Origin: Psychrobacter cibarius
Lineage (GTDB): Bacteria > Pseudomonadota > Gammaproteobacteria > Pseudomonadales > Moraxellaceae
Reading direction: 5' to 3'
Length of the DNA stretch: 64,000 bases
NCBI RefSeq assembly: GCF_016107535.1
Contig: NZ_JABASQ010000005.1
Location: 1 to 64,000 of the forward strand
Every line of letters begins with the position of its first letter. Position 1 is the stretch's first letter. A program made the position numbers and the translations under genes. The notes under the pieces were generated by a model. That model saw nothing but the letters and a program-made list of their open reading frames with translations, searched no databases and was not told where the DNA came from. Shown one piece after another: positions 56,788 to 64,000 of the stretch.

Positions 56788-57483
56788 ATGTTTGATATCG
56801 GCTTTTCTGAACTACTCCTCTTTGGTGTTATCGCCCTAATCGTCTTGGGCCCAGAAAAACTGCCACAGGCAGCGCGTACCGCTGGGCAGTGGTATGCCAA
56901 AATTCGCCGCACGGTATCCACCCTGCAATCTGAAATCGAAGCTGAACTTGATTTGGCAGAGACCCGCCAGCTTATGCAAAAAGAGCTTGCCAAAATTCGC
57001 CAGACTGAAGCAGATATGAGGCGTGAGATGGCGGAGATGCGCGGCAGTATGCAAGAGTTTGAATCCTCGCAAAACCAGCATTTAAAAGCATCGCGTGATT
57101 CAGGCGATGACAATACGCCTAGACAAAGTAGTCAAGCCAGTAGTGAGAATGATGATAATCGACCAGTGCAGCCAAAAGCGTTTGACTACGCCTATGACAG
57201 TAATAGACAGGCTGAGAAACCAGAAAGCCCTGAGCAGTCATCGGCACAAGGCGATAATGATAGTCTAAAAACTGACTGTAGTGATAACGCCAATCCAGTG
57301 TCTCAAACCATCACAACTAGACCGTGGGAAAATATGTGGTTTCGTCTTGGTGCTTATGATAAAGCGCGTCGTTTGCCGCAACCGCCCTACTTACCAAATT
57401 ATAAAGCCGATATCTTACTAAACAGCCATATAGACAGTCCTTTACCTAAACAGGCTTCTGTTCATGAGCAGGAGAGTCATTAG
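56788..57483 (+). CDS. tatB: Sec-independent translocase subunit TatB
   Basis: Substrate-recognition partner of TatC. The N-terminal MFDIGFSELLLFGVIALIVLGPEKLP is classical TatB, with Glu8 and the GPEKLP hinge. An amphipathic and coiled-coil region (about 30-95) and a long Ser/Asn/Asp-rich disordered tail follow. Length is 231 residues, longer than E. coli (171) because of the tail. The stop codon shares one base with the GTG start of tatC (TAGTG), so the two are translationally coupled. Confidence 0.95.
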   Translation: MFDIGFSELLLFGVIALIVLGPEKLPQAARTAGQWYAKIRRTVSTLQSEIEAELDLAETRQLMQKELAKIRQTEADMRREMAEMRGSMQEFESSQNQHLKASRDSGDDNTPRQSSQASSENDDNRPVQPKAFDYAYDSNRQAEKPESPEQSSAQGDNDSLKTDCSDNANPVSQTITTRPWENMWFRLGAYDKARRLPQPPYLPNYKADILLNSHIDSPLPKQASVHEQESH

Positions 57484-58367
57484 TGGGCTTATTTAAACGT
57501 AAAAAAAGCCGTCAAGAAAAAGTCGCGGATTCAGATATCGAGACCTCAACAGCTACCATTGATGGTAATGTCGATAGCAATACTGAGGACTCTGGCGATA
57601 TCTTAAGTTCACTTGGCGATATGCCGATTACTGAGCATTTGATTGAGCTGCGTAGACATCTCATAAAGATATGCGTCGCGGTACTGGTAATATTTTTAGC
57701 CTTGGTCGGATTTTCACGCGAGCTCTATGATTTTTTGTCCAACCCATTGGTTGCCCAGTTGCCTGCCAACGCAACGATGATCGCGACGGATATCACCTCT
57801 AACTTTATGGCACCGATACGCCTGACTGTTTTTGTCGCAGCATTCTTTGCAATGCCCTACATTTTGTATCAAATCTGGTCGTTTGTCGCACCCGGTTTAT
57901 ATAAAAAAGAGAAAAAAATCGCCATTCCCGTTTTGATGTCCTCTATATTTTTATTTTATGCGGGTGTGGCTTTCTCTTATTTTATTGTCCTTAAAGGCGT
58001 TCTCAAATTCTTTATTATGTTCGCGCCGCAGAACGTATTGCCGATGACCGATATCGATAGTTATTTAAGTTTTGCACTCAAACTCTTTATGGTATTTGGT
58101 TTAACCTTTGAGATTCCAGTCGTCACCTTGCTATTGATATTGACGGGCGTCGTCTCCATTCAGAGCTTAGAAGATAAACGCCGTTATATTATTGTCGGCT
58201 GTTTCGCCGTTGCTGCGGTCGTGACACCGCCTGATGGGGTGTCGATGTTGATGCTCGCCATTCCGATGTGGTTGTTGTTTGAGCTAGGAGTATTTTTAGC
58301 GAAAGTATTAATTAAAGAAGAGCACAGTCCTACTTTAGCAAGCGATACAGGGTTAAATAAAGAATAA
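57483..58367 (+). CDS. tatC: Sec-independent translocase subunit TatC
   Basis: Six-TM core receptor of the Tat system, 294 residues. The first ~45 residues form a cytosolic Ser/Asp-rich extension, then MPITEHLIELRRHLIKICVAV starts the fold (Glu and Arg contacts conserved). PLVAQLPANATMIATDIT and a six-helix pattern follow; the conserved FIMFAPQNVLPMTDIDSYLSF and the EIPVVTLLL helix are present. The start is GTG overlapping the tatB stop. A terminator-like hairpin lies at 58514. Confidence 0.96.
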   Translation: MGLFKRKKSRQEKVADSDIETSTATIDGNVDSNTEDSGDILSSLGDMPITEHLIELRRHLIKICVAVLVIFLALVGFSRELYDFLSNPLVAQLPANATMIATDITSNFMAPIRLTVFVAAFFAMPYILYQIWSFVAPGLYKKEKKIAIPVLMSSIFLFYAGVAFSYFIVLKGVLKFFIMFAPQNVLPMTDIDSYLSFALKLFMVFGLTFEIPVVTLLLILTGVVSIQSLEDKRRYIIVGCFAVAAVVTPPDGVSMLMLAIPMWLLFELGVFLAKVLIKEEHSPTLASDTGLNKE

Positions 58368-58513
58368 CATTACTTGTCAGATGCTTATTCCAAAAACAGC
58401 CAACGCGCTAATCTGTTACTATAACCTGCTGATTTCTACCTTTATTTTCTATGAGTTTTTGTATTATTGTCATATGCGCTTGCAAGTATTTTGCAATTTC
58501 ATATGACGAGCCA

Positions 58514-58540
58514 GCCATTGTCTATGCAGTGGCTTTTTTT
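58514..58540 (+). terminator. Terminator of tatABC
   Basis: GCCATTG pairs with CAGTGGC (one G-T pair, 6-nt loop), followed by seven T. It is 147 nt after the tatC stop and 45 nt before the helicase start. Confidence 0.65.
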
Positions 58541-58585
58541 ACCCCCGTCATTTTTGATCCGTTTTACTCTTTTAGGTAATTTTTT

Positions 58586-60085
58586 ATGTCCGCATCTATG
58601 CCAGCTTATATGAGCGATCCCACTGATGAGCAGCTGAGCGCGCTTAACATGGCGATGGATCACAAGTCATTTAAAGTGGTGGCTTATGCGGGTGCTGGTA
58701 AGACGACGACCTTAAAACTGATTGGTGAGCGTTTGCGTGGCCGCGGTTTGTATTTGGCCTTTAACAAGACCATTGCCAATGATGCTCGCTCAAAGTTTCC
58801 ACCACATGTGGAATGTCGCACCTTTCATTCGCTTGCTTATCGGCATGTCGCCCGTGATATCACTGCTAAGCTGTCGTTGCCGCGTTTTTCACCCAAACGT
58901 CTGGGTGATGATTTGGGTTTGCAGCCCGTCCAAGTACGTCGGCAAATGGATGGTATAAACAAATACATTACCCTCACTCCAGCCCGACTATCGCGTTTTG
59001 TCAGTGATGCCGTCAGCAATTTTTGTAGTACGCATGCTAGTTATCCTGCACCTAGACATATATTGTTTCCCAGCTGGCTCGATGATTCTGACGCAGAGCA
59101 GCTGCGCGAAATGCTCTATCCAGCCGTCGAGCAGCGTTGGCTACAGTCGATTGATGCGCGCCATCCAGCTGGTATCGGGCATGATATTTATCTGAAACTT
59201 TGGGCATTATCGAAGCCCAGTATTCCAGCTGATTTTATTTTGTTTGATGAAGCCCAAGATGCCGATCCATTGATGATGGGAATTTTAACCCAGCAGCCAC
59301 GGCAAGTGATTTACGTGGGTGACGCTCATCAGCAGATTTATGAATGGCGCGGCGCAGTCAATGCGATGAAAAAACTACCCTTACCACAAACCTTGTTGAC
59401 CCAGTCATTTCGTTTTGGCGAACCAATTGCTGAGATTGCCAATACTTTGCTCAAAGCATTGCAAGAAGATGTCCCGTTAAAGGGCAATCCTAATAAACAA
59501 TCTTCTACTGATAAGGGTATGGTACATAGTAAAAAAGATGCCATCCTTTGCCGCACTAATGCCGCCGCAATGTCGCAATTATTAACTGGACTAAAATTGG
59601 GTCACCGCGTGGCGCTACAAGCTGATACCGATCGTATGCTTAAATTTTGTCAGGCAGCCGAAAACTTGAAAAACGGTAAGTCGGCGTACGGTGTACCTGA
59701 ACTGGCGTATTTCTATAATTGGGGCGATGTGCAAGAGTATTCTGAAACCAATGAAGGCAGTGATCTAAAAACACTGGTGAAATTGGTCGATGATCATGGC
59801 ACCAATGTCCTGAGCCAAGCCGTCAATAGTCTCACCAGTATCGAAAATGCTGACTATGTTATCTCCACTGCCCATAAAGCGAAAGGGCTCGAATGGGGAA
59901 AGGTACAGCTCGACGATGACTTTTATTATGATGTGACGACCAATGCGGTCAAGATCAGCCCTGAAGAGTTGCGTTTGCTCTACGTCGCTTGCACACGTGC
60001 CCAGAATAATTTGGACATCCATAATATTAAAGACTTGATATCAGGTTTGCAAACAGGCAAAAAAGTGATTTTTGGTAATACTTAA
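58586..60085 (+). CDS. UvrD/Rep-like superfamily 1 helicase
   Basis: ATP-dependent DNA helicase of 499 residues, smaller than UvrD or Rep (~700). Walker A is AGAGKTTTLK near 35-44, Walker B is FDEAQDADPLM near 221, motif III-IV are QIYEWRGAVN and SFRFGEPI, motif V is STAHKAKGLEW and motif VI is LLYVACTRAQNNLDI. The size and the DEAQD box resemble the Fbh1-like or PIF-related UvrD helicases rather than the repair UvrD. It lacks the long 2B insertion. The role is probably recombination control, but this is inferred. It is not in an operon with a recognised partner. Confidence 0.85.
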   Translation: MSASMPAYMSDPTDEQLSALNMAMDHKSFKVVAYAGAGKTTTLKLIGERLRGRGLYLAFNKTIANDARSKFPPHVECRTFHSLAYRHVARDITAKLSLPRFSPKRLGDDLGLQPVQVRRQMDGINKYITLTPARLSRFVSDAVSNFCSTHASYPAPRHILFPSWLDDSDAEQLREMLYPAVEQRWLQSIDARHPAGIGHDIYLKLWALSKPSIPADFILFDEAQDADPLMMGILTQQPRQVIYVGDAHQQIYEWRGAVNAMKKLPLPQTLLTQSFRFGEPIAEIANTLLKALQEDVPLKGNPNKQSSTDKGMVHSKKDAILCRTNAAAMSQLLTGLKLGHRVALQADTDRMLKFCQAAENLKNGKSAYGVPELAYFYNWGDVQEYSETNEGSDLKTLVKLVDDHGTNVLSQAVNSLTSIENADYVISTAHKAKGLEWGKVQLDDDFYYDVTTNAVKISPEELRLLYVACTRAQNNLDIHNIKDLISGLQTGKKVIFGNT

Positions 60086-60189
60086 TTTTTCTCAGTTAGT
60101 CACTCTCTGTATTTGCCACTCTAAACCTCTAGCCTACCTGTCTTTATGGCAATCCTTTAATAGCACCCTTTTAGCAGTGAACAACAAGC

Positions 60190-61215
60190 ATGAATACTAA
60201 TCAGCAACTTCAAATACGTCAAAATACCATCCGTCAGTTATTCGCCAATCCCGTCCGCCTCCTTGCACCAATGGAAGGCTTGACCGACCCATTAATGCGG
60301 CAAATCCTCACGCAAATTGCATCGGACTTGGGTCGCCCTTATGATTGGTCGGTTAGCGAATTTATCCGTGTGACTCAGCACGTATTGCCAGCGCATGTAT
60401 TTTATAAGTACGTTCCAGAACTGCGTCATGATGCTAAAACTGCCTCTGGCACGCCTATTCATTTACAACTTTTGGGCAGCGAAGCGCAACTTATGGCAGA
60501 AAATGCTGCTTATGCTGCTGAGCTTGGTGCGCCGGCGATTGATATCAACTTTGGTTGCCCTGCCAAGACGGTCAATAGCCACCGTGGTGGCTCGGTATTA
60601 TTGGATGAACCCGAAACCCTGTATCAGATTATCAGCGCGGTGCGGCAAGCTGTTCCCGTTCATATTCCAGTCTCAGCTAAAATTCGTTTAGGTTATACCG
60701 ATACCAGCCGCATGGATGATATCAAAGCTGCGATTAGCGACAGTGGTGCTGATTGGCTAACCATTCACGCACGAACCAAAACCCAAGGCTATAAACCACC
60801 AGCCTATTGGGACAAAATCCAGAGCTTTAACACGCTAGATATTCCAGTCATTGCCAATGGCGAGATATGGAATGCCGAGCACGCGAAAAACTGTATGGTA
60901 CAAGCTGGTACAGAACATCTGATGTTAGGTCGCGGCGCGGTTACCCGTCCAGATTTGGTTGCTCGAGTGGATTGCGGTTCAGATGATGCCATGCTAAGTG
61001 CAGCAACGTTGTCGTGGGAAGCGATGGTCACCCATCAGATAAGATTTTTGGAAGGTCGGGCTAAAACTGAGGTGATATTAGTGGGTCGTTATAAGCAATG
61101 GCTTGCGATGCTCATCAAAGGCTATAGCGAAGCAAAAGTTTTATGGGACAGTATTAAAAGAGAAAAAAATAAAGCAGCTATCATTAGTGCACTGCAAGCC
61201 AGTGTGCGCCAATAA
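60190..61215 (+). CDS. dusC: tRNA-dihydrouridine(16) synthase
   Basis: FMN-dependent reductase that makes dihydrouridine in tRNA. 341 residues. LLAPMEGLTDPLMRQIL near 24-40 is the FMN-binding start. The catalytic Cys123 lies in NFGCPAKTVNSHRGG. Later VSAKIRLGYTDTSR, IPVIANGEI and LGRGAVTRPDLV complete the barrel. The DWSVSEFIRVT segment and C-terminal extent favour DusC over DusA or DusB. It ends convergent with the MAPEG gene without a clear terminator. Confidence 0.92.
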   Translation: MNTNQQLQIRQNTIRQLFANPVRLLAPMEGLTDPLMRQILTQIASDLGRPYDWSVSEFIRVTQHVLPAHVFYKYVPELRHDAKTASGTPIHLQLLGSEAQLMAENAAYAAELGAPAIDINFGCPAKTVNSHRGGSVLLDEPETLYQIISAVRQAVPVHIPVSAKIRLGYTDTSRMDDIKAAISDSGADWLTIHARTKTQGYKPPAYWDKIQSFNTLDIPVIANGEIWNAEHAKNCMVQAGTEHLMLGRGAVTRPDLVARVDCGSDDAMLSAATLSWEAMVTHQIRFLEGRAKTEVILVGRYKQWLAMLIKGYSEAKVLWDSIKREKNKAAIISALQASVRQ

Positions 61216-61273
61216 TAGCTGCTTTTATCTTAAAGCCAATCTGTTTTAAAACTAAGCTGTCTAACGACTAATA

Positions 61274-61699
61274 TTAAATGCTTACTCTAATCGCTAAATA
61301 GAATAACATCAAACAACAAGCAATCGATAACACCCAAAGTATGGAGCGAAACGTCGCCAAATTAGTAATATAAGCCACGCAAAAACCGATACGAATCAGC
61401 ACGTACAACCAAGCCAATATATTAATAATCGATTGTGGTACGAAGAACAGCATTGCCGTCAGTACTGCTGCCAAAAATATTGGCAACGTCTCATAGCTGT
61501 TTTGCTGGGCAGCGTTAGCACGTGCGGCCGCGCCCGTCGTACCTTGTAAAAAATCACGTGGATGGGCATTGTCAGCCAAACTAAAGCCGCCAATAGCTTT
61601 CGCTGTCAATGCCATGGCAAGCGGTAGTAAACTTGCTGCGACCATCGCCCAAATTGCGGACGCTGCGGTATCAGAGACTAATTCCAGAAGTGCATTCAT
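61274..61699 (-). CDS. MAPEG-family membrane protein
   Basis: 141 residues with four membrane helices (about 11-32, 66-85, 87-104 and 117-138). The family pattern is visible in GTTGAAARANAAQQNSYETLPIF, with the conserved Asn-Glu/Gln-Glu helix region, and LNIL-like INILAWLYVLIRIGFCVAYI. Eukaryotic MAPEG proteins conjugate glutathione or make leukotrienes; bacterial members have mostly unknown roles. It is followed 15 nt downstream of the OsmC gene on the same strand, probably one unit with it. Confidence 0.85.
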   Translation of the reverse strand: MNALLELVSDTAASAIWAMVAASLLPLAMALTAKAIGGFSLADNAHPRDFLQGTTGAAARANAAQQNSYETLPIFLAAVLTAMLFFVPQSIINILAWLYVLIRIGFCVAYITNLATFRSILWVLSIACCLMLFYLAIRVSI

Positions 61700-61713
61700 T
61701 AGTATACTTGCCC

Positions 61714-62127
61714 CTATCCTGCAATCACTTCGAAATCATGGGTGACGTTCACCCCACCTTGTACCAACATTCTACTGGCCGAGCAGTATTTTTCTGCGGA
61801 CAGTTTTATGGCCTTCTCTACTTGGCTTTCTTTGACATCTTGACCTGTCACCACAAAATGCATGTGAATGTCAGTATAGACAGCTGGTACAGTTTCAGCA
61901 CGCTGAGCGGTCAACTCGCAACGCACGTCTGTCACTTCTTGGCGCGATTTTTGTAAAATCGCTACCACATCGTAGCTAGCACAACCACCAAGCCCCAATA
62001 GAATCAGTTCCATCGGACTTGCGCCTTTTTCTTTATCGGCATCGATCTGTACATTATGCCCTGATGGTGACACGCCCATAAATGCTTTGTTTTCTTGCCA
62101 CGTTACACTTGCTTTTGACTCTGACAT
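61714..62127 (-). CDS. OsmC-family protein
   Basis: 137 residues from ATG 62127, which has AAGGAATGGTC in front; the upstream ATG 62136 sits directly on that ribosome site. The peroxiredoxin-like OsmC fold has the first Cys49 in LGLGGCASYDVVAIL and the second in AEKYCSASRML near 105. It is of the YhfA type (SPMELILLGLGGC), in which members act as thiol-dependent hydroperoxide reductases; the specific role here is not known. The MAPEG gene follows 15 nt later. Confidence 0.9.
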   Translation of the reverse strand: MSESKASVTWQENKAFMGVSPSGHNVQIDADKEKGASPMELILLGLGGCASYDVVAILQKSRQEVTDVRCELTAQRAETVPAVYTDIHMHFVVTGQDVKESQVEKAIKLSAEKYCSASRMLVQGGVNVTHDFEVIAG

Positions 62128-62646
62128 CTTGACCATTCCTTATTTTAATTAGCTCGTTGCCCGATTTTTATTTTCTGGCAATATGTTTTACTTGGCTAGT
62201 GTAGCATAAGCCAATGGCACATTTTATCGAGCCCTTATCATCCAAAATCATTATTATTATGAATAGTTCACCTATTTGTCTTTTGCAGCCTTATTTTCAA
62301 TTAAACCTTTTTACTAAAATTTTCTTAGCAGTGAATTAACATTCATACACCGCCTACTGTTTATTATTCAAACCTATCCTCTTATAGTTCGAACCTATCT
62401 TTGCAGTAAGATTCTCCAAAAAACATTACAAAAGTTTAATTATAACTGGTTGATTTTAAACAGTTAAGCTCGTGAAACATTTTATAGCAAAATACTGTTA
62501 CACATTTTGCTTGTTTCTTGGTTTAATAACGGTAATGAATCTTATTTTGACCTAATATCGACAACCATCACCTTATAATAATTATGATTGCTGTCACGGT
62601 TCTAGCTCAAAATAAGCTATTTTAAATAAATTAAAAAGGTTTAATC
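62128..62646. other. Intergenic region, no gene seen
   Basis: About 520 AT-rich bases between divergent OsmC and rppH genes. A 13-nt imperfect direct repeat (TTCAAACCTATCC at 62367-62379, TTCGAACCTATCT at 62388-62400) is spaced by 21 nt. No tRNA, reading frame or terminator is seen. Confidence 0.5.
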
Positions 62647-63168
62647 ATGATAGATGCAGACGGCTTTCGCGCCAATGTCGGCATCATCTTGGCAAATACA
62701 CAAGGGCAGGTTCTGTGGGCAAAACGTATTGGTCACAACGCTTGGCAGTTCCCACAAGGCGGTATCGACCGTGGGGAGACGCCGATGGATGCGATGTATC
62801 GCGAGCTCTGGGAAGAGGTCGGCCTGCATCCGCGTCATGTAGACTTATTGGCAGTGACGCAAGATTGGTTGCGCTATCGTCTGCCAAAACGCTATGTGCG
62901 GCATGGACAGCACCCTTTATGTATTGGGCAAAAACAGAAATGGTTTTTGCTACGCTTAGATGAGACGAACACTCAACATATCCGCTTTGATGAGGGCAAA
63001 CCAGAATTTGATCATTGGCAATGGGTCAGTTACTGGTATCCACTTGGACAAGTGATTCATTTTAAACGAGGCGTTTATCGCCGTGCCTTGCAAGAGCTAG
63101 TGCCTGAGCTACCTCTAAGACAAGAGCTGATTATTCCTGAACAAGATAATCACTTGTTGATAGGATGA
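62647..63168 (+). CDS. rppH: RNA pyrophosphohydrolase RppH
   Basis: Removes pyrophosphate from 5'-triphosphate RNA and thereby triggers mRNA decay. 173 residues (E. coli 176). [15 protein letters not shown] is the typical start. The Nudix box occupies 38-60 (from GGIDRGETP through REL to EEVGL). The C-terminal KWFLLRLDE and [12 protein letters not shown] blocks match the family. AAAAAGG lies 8 nt upstream of ATG. A long leader or promoter region precedes it. Confidence 0.96.
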   Translation: MIDADGFRANVGIILANTQGQVLWAKRIGHNAWQFPQGGIDRGETPMDAMYRELWEEVGLHPRHVDLLAVTQDWLRYRLPKRYVRHGQHPLCIGQKQKWFLLRLDETNTQHIRFDEGKPEFDHWQWVSYWYPLGQVIHFKRGVYRRALQELVPELPLRQELIIPEQDNHLLIG

Positions 63169-63196
63169 ACTGACATTTTGATTAAAAGTAACACGT

Positions 63197-63237
63197 AATA
63201 GAAGAGCCTGTATCCTTTAGATGCAGGCTCTTCTATT
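63197..63237. terminator. Bidirectional intrinsic terminator
   Basis: AATAGAAGAGCCTG pairs with CAGGCTCTTCTATT (14 bp), with a further three pairs above. It lies between rppH and the convergent dehydrogenase gene. Confidence 0.85.
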
Positions 63238-63264
63238 ATATAGCGATTGTATCTTGCGGAATAA

Positions 63265-64000
63265 TTATGGCTTGATAGCAATTTTTAGTACGCCGTCACG
63301 CTGATGCATGAACAAGTCATAGGCCTCTACAATATCATCCAAGGCATAGGTATGCGTCACCATCTCTGATAAATCCACTCGGCCAGACTCGATGACATTC
63401 ATCAATCGGCGCATACGCTCTTTACCTCCTGGGCAGAGAGCCGTTCTTATCGTATGATCGCCAAGACCAGAGGCGAAATGAGCCATTGGAATGACTAAAT
63501 CTTCAGAATACACACCCAAGCTTGAGAGTGTACCGCCTGGTTTTAATATTTTGAGACATTGCTCAAACGTAGACTGTAAACCTAACGCCTCGATACTGCT
63601 ATCCACCCCACGACCGCCAGTGATTTTCATGATCTCATCAACCACGTCAACTTCTGTAAAGTTTAGAGTAATATCTGCTCCCAGTTTCTTTGCCATGGCC
63701 AAACGGTCATTATTGCCATCGACAGCGATAATCATTGAGGCACCTTTAATCCTTGCCCCAGCTGTCGCGCATAAACCGATAGGTCCTTGTGCGAATATAG
63801 CAACCACATCACCGATCTGAATATTGGCGTTTTCTGCGCCTTTGAAGCCTGTCGACATAATGTCAGGGCACATCAACACTTGCTCATCCGTCAGTCCATC
63901 TGGCACTGGACATAGATTGGCCTGCGCATCTGGCACTAGCACATACTCTGCTTGCGTACCGTCAATGTGATTACCAAAACGCCAGCCGCCTGTGGCTTTA
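63265..64000 (-). CDS. Zinc-type alcohol dehydrogenase, partial
   Basis: The C-terminal part of a medium-chain NAD(P)-dependent alcohol dehydrogenase. The reading frame runs open through 64000 (GGWRFGNHIDGTQAEYVLVP is readable upstream of a GTG at 63942), so the true start is outside the window. The Rossmann region is AIFAQGPIGLCATAGARIKGA, followed by IIAVDGNNDRLAMAKKLGAD and LKPGGTLSSLGVY. The zinc-binding N-terminus is not included. The FGNHIDGTQAEY pattern fits class I/III-like bacterial alcohol or formaldehyde-type enzymes. It is convergent with rppH. Confidence 0.9.
   Translation of the reverse strand, partial: KATGGWRFGNHIDGTQAEYVLVPDAQANLCPVPDGLTDEQVLMCPDIMSTGFKGAENANIQIGDVVAIFAQGPIGLCATAGARIKGASMIIAVDGNNDRLAMAKKLGADITLNFTEVDVVDEIMKITGGRGVDSSIEALGLQSTFEQCLKILKPGGTLSSLGVYSEDLVIPMAHFASGLGDHTIRTALCPGGKERMRRLMNVIESGRVDLSEMVTHTYALDDIVEAYDLFMHQRDGVLKIAIKP

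Noticed and set aside
62341-62410. tRNA-like TTCGAA sequence
   Set aside because: No acceptor stem, anticodon arm or CCA context can be folded around it.

Overview
The window looks like ordinary chromosome from a Psychrobacter-like member of the Moraxellaceae (Gammaproteobacteria). This is inferred from protein style and gene order (trxA-rho, pheS-pheT-ihfA, hisIE-tatABC, corC-lnt) and from moderate base composition with AT-rich intergenic DNA. No species-level marker such as 16S rRNA is present. I found no rRNA, tRNA, CRISPR array, prophage or complete insertion sequence.

Layout. 0.3-5 kb: a uracil-DNA-glycosylase-family protein divergent from upp, an SDR oxidoreductase, a small protein with a faint ADP-ribosyltransferase-like C-terminus, an alpha/beta hydrolase and a DUF1653 protein. 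5-6.7 kb: an AT-rich two-gene cassette (HTH/ImmA-IrrE metallopeptidase plus PIN-domain protein), probably a toxin-antitoxin or stress-response module, lying between DUF1653 and tyrS. 6.7-21 kb: tyrS, anmK, a FabF-type synthase, a coiled-coil protein, aminopeptidase P, a POT peptide transporter, a one-TM acidic protein, lnt, corC and a divergent DUF4105 membrane protein. 21-32.7 kb: YcgN-like protein, dienelactone hydrolase, SDR, two membrane proteins, the GTPase YlqF/RbgA, a tandem pair of unrecognised proteins sharing a domain, mutY and tesB. 33-43.7 kb: rapA, a two-component pair (dCache-type histidine kinase plus twin-receiver regulator), a D-2-hydroxyacid dehydrogenase, a Baeyer-Villiger-type monooxygenase and rluA. 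44-54.3 kb: trxA, rho with a long leader, two small lipoproteins, a YpfJ-type metallopeptidase, ihfA, pheT, pheS, rplT and rpmI. 54.4-64 kb: a 175-bp MITE-like element, a hot-dog thioesterase bordered by the same terminal repeat, hisIE, tatABC, a UvrD-like helicase, dusC, a MAPEG protein, an OsmC protein, rppH and an alcohol dehydrogenase that runs off the window end.

Most genes are housekeeping: translation (tyrS, pheST, rplT, rpmI, rbgA, rluA, dusC), transcription and RNA turnover (rho, rapA, rppH), DNA repair (mutY, UDG-like), envelope biogenesis (lnt, anmK, tatABC) and lipid metabolism (FabF, TesB). About eighteen intrinsic terminators divide the transcription units and mostly sit where genes converge.

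The best leads for something new are: the HTH/ImmA-PIN cassette with its palindrome; the MITE and the thioesterase flanked by its ends at the place where infC normally precedes rpmI; the tandem domain-sharing proteins at 28.8-30.3 kb; the DUF4105 protein divergent from corC-lnt; the output-less twin-receiver regulator with its kinase; and the small ART-like protein whose 3' end doubles as the neighbour's terminator.
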